Positions 15,801-20,316 of a DNA stretch of 20,316 nucleotides are shown here, one piece after another (the stretch's first letter is position 1; each line of letters opens with the position of its first letter). The notes under the pieces were generated by a model. That model ran no database searches and was not told where the DNA came from. It saw only the letters and a program-made list of their open reading frames with translations. The DNA comes from CAZJHX01 sp964545715 (GTDB lineage Bacteria > Myxococcota_A > UBA9042 > GCA-2863065), in the NCBI GenBank assembly GCA_964545715.1, contig CAZJHX010000180.1, forward strand, positions 1 to 20,316. Reading direction: 5' to 3'. The translations under genes and the position numbers were made by a program.

Positions 15801-16194
15801 CGAAGTGCTCTCAAGCGAGCAGTTGGCGGGGTTGACGACGCCTGTGCCCGCAGGCCCGCCACCACCAGCAGCGGTCGCCGACGCGCCATTGACCAGCGAA
15901 CCGAACGAGACGTTCCAGGAGCTGCTGACGCTGGCCGATCCGGCGTGCGTACCGCTGATCAAAGCCGTCCGCGACGCCGGACTGCCCCTGCCCGAGCCCG
16001 GCCAGCCGATAATCGGCGGCGGCAGGACGCTGGGAGAAGTGGAGTTGGGATGGCCTGACCGGAAGGTCGCGGTCGTCCTGGCCGGCGATGAACGCGCGGC
16101 TGAGGTGGCGAGGGATGGCGGTTGGAGTGTGTGGATGATGCCCGTCTCAGCGGATGTGGTGATGACGGCGTTGCAGGGGGAGGCGAAGGTATGA
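9883..16194 (+). CDS. Giant YprA/DrmA-type helicase with DUF1998 and C-terminal nuclease-like domains
   Basis: This 2103-aa protein is a superfamily 2 helicase. Motor motifs are TGTGSGKTE (100-108), DELH (229-232), GTSATIG (about 265), LLAFTDSVQDASHRAG (about 611-626), ATPTLEMGVDVG (about 1006-1017) and QRIGRAGR (1036-1043). Cysteine pairs 475/478, about 573/576, 917/920 and 1332/1335 with 1351/1354 look like zinc ribbons. C1464/C1467 and the DUF1998 quartet C1602, C1604, C1613, C1616 follow, as in MrfA/YprA and DrmB. Residues about 1658-1795 resemble a Vsr/DUF559-type nuclease fold: RPDFVL (D1728), VFCDGLLYH (D1749, H1754), then DFNKRQAILDSGRFRVWSVTW. The last 60 residues (EVELGWPDRKVAVVL) look like a second, degenerate copy. 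The layout suggests a DrmA plus DrmB fusion carrying its own effector. ATG 9883 directly follows the previous stop, and its own stop overlaps the next gene as ATGA. The helicase/DUF1998 call is firm; nuclease activity is not. Confidence 0.9.
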   Translation: MIPSVLAGQIRETLLDYMRTTFALSSPEFERALFDHLNGPSGLFKGPYVDVRLPFRAASARADVPLDIKPSFTPYAHQLRSFQRLSTRSGRTAKPTLVTTGTGSGKTECFLYPILDHCKRAESAPGVKAIILYPMNALATDQARRLARVLWDDPALKGQVTAGLYVGGQAGHAIADRDHLVDQREELRKAPPDILLTNYKMLDFLLLRPEDQKLWAFNAPDTLRYLVLDELHTYDGAQGSDVACLIRRLRARLGSSDRSICCVGTSATIGSDAAEAKQHLCDFARKVFGAPFPLSAVITEDRQNIEEALGYLVNLDHVPTPQDAAVLDPETATDPDAWIQRQIELWTGESGLDPVALGERLGRHVFLRKLLGALGGRQETAQELERLLRLRDGDFDALADSAKGALTSFLALVSHARRLDGDREVPFLTCQVQLWVRELRRLVQRLQVPDDGFVFAWADELDRQSEGRYLPIVYCRDCGAQGLGAVHRDGSNKLLDESTAVGTAYFEQWRGARYLQPGRGGDTLLWNFLHKDTLEVRTSGQHAADELTEKGYVLARIEDSVSDGTPRRFRARCPDCGADNGLSMMGSRAASLLSVALTHIFLSDYNRDKKLLAFTDSVQDASHRAGYFGARTYRFNLRSAFQGVLERADGPLRLDKLAPALTAQLVDGAADGASRARAIATLTPPDLVDLPEYQKFVETSGTGRHASLMTSLMKRLHFEAAMELGHRSQVGRTLERTGCATVAPDLEKVTQVAEALTADLHEEGDPNFSRLDADQVEHFLRGLLRRLRIRGGIADPLLRHYVKNGGNWFLLTKGKSPLTSPFSSRSVLPRFLVDTSEHKVFDPLYSRPTLDSWLRDWVSRSLRQPMRSESINDLTRLAIRRLVQAGALKTLPSGKANAFGLAPDGLLVTRDVAEVSCDQCQRAVLTPADQAARWAGRTCPVYRCAGSLSTGHRPKPTYYTRMFKAGRVQRIFPHEHTGLLERQVREQVEERFARGDDPGAPNVLVATPTLEMGVDVGDLSATMLCSVPPSTANYLQRIGRAGRKTGNALCLTMAVAQPHDQYFHAEPREMMSGEVRPPGCFLDATAMLERQLVAFAMDCWARDETELTAIPRKTGFCLSGAGKSKFPGRFLAFYAREGPAITQRFVALFGPWITDESAEALRAFGTSDAVHTAVQGAFDAVKSELEDLRRLRNRVQKKIAAMEAEPLWKENDDKVREHRELVDARNMVRKVMVELSEKYPLNVLTDEGRLPNYAFPEPGVTLYSVVSKGGRSDGRKPTLRNYDKHEYLRPASSAIRELAPFNTFYAEGRKVRVTEVDVGTKARPLTERWRVCEACHFTSREVEGEPIAAFCPRCEHGGWKDAGQLRTFVRFARARSFSREHESLTLDDADDRAMESYDVRDLIAVGPDNLMPAGASVNTALPFGYELLRGLTLTQLNAGRAGRGGGSKLRIAGTRLSADGFEVCMGCGRVNDPTDSRGLQHAPYCAYKKGDEPPVERVFLYRQVTSEAIRVLLPVSSEDVDASVASFKAALDLGFRRWFQGNPGHLLVKSVSEPLSGDPDLRMRFLVVYDGVPGGTGYLSELARTRKFMDVLQFAQDAMAGCGCREEEAKDGCYRCLYAFQSSRELKVISRRRAMAMLRPILEGRHQMTTEVSLSNVPLASKIESELERKFVRALISEAERLPDWEMAEIAHAGAAAWRMRAGDVTWRLEPQVDLGPAEMVARPCRPDFVLRPIAGKTDGLRPIAVFCDGLLYHACPDKAEGRVWDDFNKRQAILDSGRFRVWSVTWKDIDLHDGAKKPTSSPPSLFSPKPRQANAVLKTAGVTRSVDVFQQGSMTTLLEYLKGPDDTTWSAMVGGMLAAFVASPPYVEPSHCAATILKATEAPARFLVGPPKTTAKLPDRLGWLLSDEPLKWVVAGASCPVEAIRSKNFTETRVVIRLFDDADARKAVEFEPSWRAVLAAWNLLQFHTAGKVEVLSSEQLAGLTTPVPAGPPPPAAVADAPLTSEPNETFQELLTLADPACVPLIKAVRDAGLPLPEPGQPIIGGGRTLGEVELGWPDRKVAVVLAGDERAAEVARDGGWSVWMMPVSADVVMTALQGEAKV

Positions 16195-18125
16195 GGACAC
16201 ATGGCACAGTGTGGGCGCTGAGTGCACTGCTGATCTGCAGTGCAGGTTGTCAGAAAGTGAAGAAGCTCTTGGGGCAGGACGACGAGCCGCCAGAGGAGCC
16301 CGCGGTCGTTTACACGGCACCGGAGGGTATCGATGCCGAGCAGTGGAAGGTGCTGCAGGCCGGCCTGGGCGAGCTGGACGACGCCACGTTGCGGGCGCTG
16401 GTCCCCGCCAGCGCTGACATTATCGTCGAGTTTCGGCCCGAGGTCCTTCGCCAACAAGGGCTCTGGCAGCCGATACTGGAGTCACTGCCTGCCGAGGGCC
16501 GCGCCGCCTACCAGCAAGCCGTCGATGCTGTCGGCTCGGATGTCTTTGTGCGGGTTGACAACGTCGTCGTTGCCCTGCGCTTCCCTTCGGGCAGTATCAA
16601 AAGCTCGAAGCCGGAGCCCGTGGCGATTCTCGGTCGGGCGCACGGAGGGGCACTAGTGGATTTGATCCGATGGGTCCGCGACCGGCCAGCCAAGGACAGC
16701 AAATCCGAGGCCGATGGCGTCTTGGTACTGTCGGAGTCGCTGGACGCCGCGGCTCGCGAGACCCTGACGAAGCCGCTCGGCGACAACGTTGTCCAAGTGT
16801 CCGACACCGCTTTGATCGGATTCGACGATAGCGAAGCCAACTTTGTAGACCCCGACGGTGTCTTGACGATAACGGCCGACACGGCGCTGGACACCGCCGG
16901 CGCCGTAAAGCTCGTGCTCACACAACTGCGACGGATCGCCTCGGCACGAGAGACAGGAGCGGACCCGCCGGAAGACCAGTTGCTGCGGGTGAAGGCGCTG
17001 CGGTTCCCCCTTGGGAACGAAGTGGGTCGGGGTGAGGTTTCCGTTCGTTTGAGCGACCAGCTCAGGATCGCGGGCAACGTGCTGCTCCCGCGCAGAGGGG
17101 TTCAAGTGGCCATGTTCCTGGAGGCCTTCAAGCGCCCAGGAGTTGCTCAGAAGATCGTGGATTCGGCCAGCAGGAAGGGCCTGTCACTGTGGGGCCCGGT
17201 GCTCCAAGAGGCGCTGCGCTCCTTGAAGCTGCAGGCCACCGGCGAGGCGGTCCGGTTCGAAGCGAGCGTCAACGCCAGCACGCTGCTTTCAGCGCTTGGC
17301 GGTGCAGTCTACGGTTTGCCCAAAGAGGCGACCGCCATGGGCAAGGGCCTGGACGCGAGGGACATCCTCTCAGTGCCAGCGGCCCGGCCGGCGCTACGCC
17401 GCAAGGCCGAAATCGCCGCTTCTGCGATGAGCGCCGCTGCCGGAAAGGGCGCGGTCGGTTTTGTGAGGTCGAACAACGCTCGGAGCCGGAAGATCGCGGA
17501 CTGGTTAAGCAATGAGGGCACCTTGTCGAAGATGATCGAGTCGATTCGAGGCCGGATTAAATGGCCGCGTACTGTGCCCGTGAATTTCGCCGACTGCGGA
17601 ATGGTCAACGCCTTCTACGCTCCAGACCCGGGCACGATCGTACTGTGCTACGAGCTGGTCGACGATCTGCTCACCAAGCTGCGGGGGCGGGTAAGTGAGG
17701 CCCAACTTGGCCCCGCTGTCGTCGGTGCCTCCCTGTTCATCCTGCTGCACGAGTACGGTCATGCCATGGTCCATCAGTTGGGCCTGCCTGCGACCGGAAA
17801 GGAGGAGGATGCCGTCGATCAGGTAGCCACACTCGTACTCCTTGGGATGGGTGAGAAGGGTACCGGGTATGCGATCGCCGCCCAGCATTGGTTCACGGCA
17901 TCGCGCAGCGTGTTGAAGCGGGCGCCTTTCTGGGACGAGCACTCCACCAGCGAACAGCGCTTCTACACGCTCAGTTGCCTGATGTACGGCTCGGACCCGC
18001 CCAAATACGCAAGTTGGGCGGGGAGTAACTGGCTGCCAACTGCTCGTGCAAAGCGGTGCCCCCGTGAGTACGCGAAGATCAACGGGGCGTGGTCCAAACT
18101 GCTCGCACCGCACTTGAAGCCATAG
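16191..18125 (+). CDS. Lipoprotein with DUF4344-like metallopeptidase domain
   Basis: ATG 16191 overlaps the giant helicase TGA as ATGA and has a strong site, GGGGGAGG, at 16176-16183. The 644-aa product starts with MRTHGTVWALSALLICSAGC, a lipoprotein-like signal with Cys20. The lipobox has Ser at -3, which is atypical, so ordinary secretion is possible. Residues about 40-420 form an unrecognised region of repeated alpha/beta segments. The C-terminal part, from about 425, matches the DUF4344 putative metallopeptidase pattern: HEYGH (520-524) for zinc, GKEEDAVDQVATL (537-549) with further acidic ligands, FWDEHSTSEQRFY, YGSDPPKY, and a closing LLAPHL. It should act outside the inner membrane. 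A substrate cannot be read from sequence. Placement between two helicase genes, with overlap and coupling, argues that it is part of the system rather than a stray neighbour. Confidence 0.83.
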   Translation: MRTHGTVWALSALLICSAGCQKVKKLLGQDDEPPEEPAVVYTAPEGIDAEQWKVLQAGLGELDDATLRALVPASADIIVEFRPEVLRQQGLWQPILESLPAEGRAAYQQAVDAVGSDVFVRVDNVVVALRFPSGSIKSSKPEPVAILGRAHGGALVDLIRWVRDRPAKDSKSEADGVLVLSESLDAAARETLTKPLGDNVVQVSDTALIGFDDSEANFVDPDGVLTITADTALDTAGAVKLVLTQLRRIASARETGADPPEDQLLRVKALRFPLGNEVGRGEVSVRLSDQLRIAGNVLLPRRGVQVAMFLEAFKRPGVAQKIVDSASRKGLSLWGPVLQEALRSLKLQATGEAVRFEASVNASTLLSALGGAVYGLPKEATAMGKGLDARDILSVPAARPALRRKAEIAASAMSAAAGKGAVGFVRSNNARSRKIADWLSNEGTLSKMIESIRGRIKWPRTVPVNFADCGMVNAFYAPDPGTIVLCYELVDDLLTKLRGRVSEAQLGPAVVGASLFILLHEYGHAMVHQLGLPATGKEEDAVDQVATLVLLGMGEKGTGYAIAAQHWFTASRSVLKRAPFWDEHSTSEQRFYTLSCLMYGSDPPKYASWAGSNWLPTARAKRCPREYAKINGAWSKLLAPHLKP

Positions 18126-18134
18126 GGGGACGAC

Positions 18135-20300
18135 GTGCCACAGGTTGCCATCTCTGATGAGTTTCTGAAGTCGTACTCGAAACTGCCCAAACTCGAACAG
18201 CGACGCACTCGCAAGGCGCTTGAGAAGTTCAGGCGGGAGCCGACGGTGGCGTCCCTGAACTACGAACCGATTCACAATATGCTGGACAAGAAGGTCCGCA
18301 CGATCCGGGTCAGCGACTCTTACCGGGCGATCATCATCAAACCGCCCAAGGACGACGTCTACTTGTGCGTCTGGGTCGCCAATCACGACGAAGCGATGGA
18401 CTGGGCCCGCAAGAAGCGGTTTGAGGTCAATCCGAGAAGCGGGGCGCTGCAGGTCTTTGAGGTGCGCACGGCCTTGGAGCCGGAAGATTCGTCCGCCTCG
18501 GAGCCGACCACGCCAGCACTCACGCCGGTTCCCTCGGCAACTGCGGGCGACAGCATCCCTGAAGGGCGTCTGCTGGCCGGACTGACCGACGACGAGCTGC
18601 TGATCTGCTCCGTACCGGAGGCGATAGTGCCGGCGGTACGAGCCCTTCGAACAGAGGACGACCTGGAAGAGCTGCTCCCGTACCTGCCGTCCGAAGCCGC
18701 AGATGCGCTGTACATGCTGGCCGCCGGCTACACGGTCGCTGCAACACTCGAGGAGCTGAGCCGGTCGGCGCTGCCGGTGGAGCCGGTCGACCGCGATGAC
18801 TTCTCCAAGGCGCTGGAACACCCGGACTCCAAGCAGCGCTTCTTCCTCGTCGAAGACGACGCGGAGCTGTCGGAGATGTTGGCGGCGCCCCTGGCTCAGT
18901 GGCGCGTTTTTCTGCACCCAAGCCAGCGGCGCATCGCGCGCGCGCAGGCGAAAGGCTCACTGGCGGTTCGCGGCGGCGCCGGTACCGGCAAGACGGTCGT
19001 GCTGCTGCACCGGGCGCGGTACCTCGCCGACACCGTCTTCACAGCGCCCCAAGACCGCATCCTCGTGACCACGTTCACACGCAACCTTGCTGAGGACCTC
19101 AAAGCCAACCTCGCGCTGTTGTGCGGACGGGCTCCCGACCGCATCGATGTCGTCAATCTCAATGCCTGGGCGTCTCGCTTCCTCCGCTCTCAGGGGTTCC
19201 CGCGGCCAAGATTGATCTGGTCTGACAAAGAGCGCCGGCAACTATGGGCGGTGGCCGCAATGGAGGTCGGCGACGATGAGCGGCCTATGTCCTTCTATAA
19301 GGACGAGTGGGAGAAGGTCGTGCAGGCGCAGGACGTCACCGATCGGGCCGGGTATTTCCGTGCCAGCCGACGGGGGCGCGGCACGCCGTTGACTCGCCGC
19401 CAGCGTGCGCGGGTATGGGAGGTGCTGGCCGCCTATCGCGCCCTGCTCGACGAACAGGGCAAGGTTGAACACGCCGATGTCGTACGAGAAGCGCGCTTGT
19501 ACCTTGAGAAGAACCCCGGCGTCGCCCCCTTCCGTGCTGTCCTGGCCGACGAAGTCCAGGACTTCACAACGTCGCAGCTGCGACTTCTGCGCGCGCTTGT
19601 CCCGGTGGGCCCGGCCGACTTGTTCCTGGCCGGTGACGCGCACCAACGCATCTACGGTCATCGCGCCAGCCTAAGCTCGGTCGGCATCAACGTGAGGGGC
19701 CGCAGATCCAGGCAACTACGCCTTAACTACCGCACCACAGAGAAGATACGACGCTGGGCGGTCGCGCTGCTAAAGGGTGTCCCGGTCGACGATCTAGATG
19801 ATGGCAGCGACGACCTCAAGGGGTACCGCTCGGCCCGCCCCGGCGCCGAGCCCGTAGTCCGGGTGTTAGCCACGCCAGAGGCGGAGCGCGACGCGATAGT
19901 GGGGCAGGTGCGGCTGTGGCTGCAAACCTACGAGCCCGAGGAAGTGTGCGTTGCGGCCCGGACGAGCAAGCTGCTCGCAGAACGCTTCGGGCCGGTCTTG
20001 AAGGCGGCGGACATCCCGTGCGTGCTCCTCGAAACCGATGGGGAAGCGGAGACGCCGCCGGGGGTCCGGTTGGCGACCATGCACCGACTCAAAGGTCTGG
20101 AGTTCCCGTGCATGCTGCTGGCGGGCGTCCAGGACGGTGTGATGCCGCTCAGGCTGCCAGACGAGGCGCTGCCGGACGCGGCGGCGCGGGAAGACCACAA
20201 GCACGGGGAGCGGTGCCTGTTGTTTGTCGCGGCCACGCGAGCCCGAGATGAGTTGGTGATCACAGGGTCCGGCGCCCCCAGCGCGTTTCTGGAGTCGTGA
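18135..20300 (+). CDS. UvrD/Rep-type superfamily 1 helicase with N-terminal RelE/ParE-like domain
   Basis: The GTG start at 18135 is four bases after GGGGGA (18125-18130), giving 721 aa. Residues 1-95 have the fold signature of RelE/ParE toxins: SDEFLKSYSKLP, paired helices, then RTIRVSDSYRAIII, VYLCVWVANHDEAMDWA. A linker (about 96-265) with a helical hairpin follows. Superfamily 1A motifs come next: GGAGTGKT (280-287), TTFTRNLAEDL, DEVQD (472-476), GDAHQRIY (500-507), LNYRTT, MHRLKGLEF (649-657) and VAATRARDEL (698-707). It should unwind or translocate on DNA with 3'-5' polarity, as UvrD relatives do. The toxin-like domain may be an RNase or only a binding module. No antitoxin gene is nearby. 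This fusion layout is, as I remember it, widespread in actinobacteria and others, so it is not a local accident. It lies 9 bp after the metallopeptidase stop and ends the operon as far as the window shows. Confidence 0.9.
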   Translation: MPQVAISDEFLKSYSKLPKLEQRRTRKALEKFRREPTVASLNYEPIHNMLDKKVRTIRVSDSYRAIIIKPPKDDVYLCVWVANHDEAMDWARKKRFEVNPRSGALQVFEVRTALEPEDSSASEPTTPALTPVPSATAGDSIPEGRLLAGLTDDELLICSVPEAIVPAVRALRTEDDLEELLPYLPSEAADALYMLAAGYTVAATLEELSRSALPVEPVDRDDFSKALEHPDSKQRFFLVEDDAELSEMLAAPLAQWRVFLHPSQRRIARAQAKGSLAVRGGAGTGKTVVLLHRARYLADTVFTAPQDRILVTTFTRNLAEDLKANLALLCGRAPDRIDVVNLNAWASRFLRSQGFPRPRLIWSDKERRQLWAVAAMEVGDDERPMSFYKDEWEKVVQAQDVTDRAGYFRASRRGRGTPLTRRQRARVWEVLAAYRALLDEQGKVEHADVVREARLYLEKNPGVAPFRAVLADEVQDFTTSQLRLLRALVPVGPADLFLAGDAHQRIYGHRASLSSVGINVRGRRSRQLRLNYRTTEKIRRWAVALLKGVPVDDLDDGSDDLKGYRSARPGAEPVVRVLATPEAERDAIVGQVRLWLQTYEPEEVCVAARTSKLLAERFGPVLKAADIPCVLLETDGEAETPPGVRLATMHRLKGLEFPCMLLAGVQDGVMPLRLPDEALPDAAAREDHKHGERCLLFVAATRARDELVITGSGAPSAFLES

Positions 20301-20316
20301 GGAACAACCCAGGGAG

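Noticed and set aside
15141..16457. 438-codon minus-strand frame, and a 470-codon one at 17505-18917
   Set aside because: Both are antisense to genes with clear family motifs and have shadow-like composition.
18135..20300. RelE-like domain as a separate toxin gene fused to UvrD by a sequencing frameshift
   Set aside because: The frame is continuous, the linker is family-like, and I remember the same RelE-UvrD layout in other bacteria.
1..20316. CRISPR arrays, tRNA or rRNA genes, transposases or integrases
   Set aside because: No direct-repeat array, no RNA-gene signature and no recombinase motif was seen on either strand.

Overview
The window is GC-rich, densely coded DNA with every convincing gene on the + strand. 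GTG starts occur alongside ATG, C/G is strongly preferred at third codon positions, and there are several exported or lipoprotein genes. This suits a Gram-negative, high-GC bacterium; a myxobacterium-like (Myxococcota/deltaproteobacterial) or similar environmental lineage is a guess from style only. A run of 10 Ns inside one gene shows that the source is a draft assembly.

Layout. (1) 1-683: the 3' end of a Cys-containing protein, then a secreted protein that looks cut off at its C-terminus. These appear to be the chromosomal flank. (2) 607-1155: a small excisionase/MerR-type helix-turn-helix gene overlapping the damaged flank gene, then about 300 bp of leader with a short perfect inverted repeat just before the main operon. 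(3) 1156-20300: a tightly packed operon of seven genes with junctions of -4 to +25 bp. In order these are a SNF2-family helicase resembling DrmD of class 1 DISARM, a 1541-aa Eco57I/PglX-type adenine DNA methyltransferase, a C2-domain lipoprotein, a 161-aa unknown protein, a 2103-aa YprA/DrmA-type helicase carrying DUF1998 and a C-terminal nuclease-like domain, a second lipoprotein with a DUF4344 metallopeptidase domain, and a UvrD-type helicase with an N-terminal RelE/ParE-like domain.

Interpretation. The SNF2 helicase, adenine methylase and DUF1998 helicase are the core of a DISARM-like anti-phage system: self DNA is methylated and unmethylated invading DNA is engaged by helicases. Three things differ from textbook class 1 DISARM. 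DrmA-like and DrmB-like parts appear fused in one giant polypeptide. No phospholipase-D-type DrmC is present in the window, and a Vsr/DUF559-like domain at the end of the giant helicase is the best candidate effector. Two predicted lipoproteins, one with a lipid/calcium-binding type C2 domain and one with an HEYGH metalloprotease motif, are coupled into the operon by ATGA overlaps. From memory, surveys of YprA-family helicases have described DISARM-related arrays (named ARMADA) beyond DISARM and Dpd. This locus should be compared with those before it is called new. The envelope-associated pair is the least expected part.

Limits: family calls rest on motifs read by eye. No homology search, structure prediction or signal-peptide software was run.
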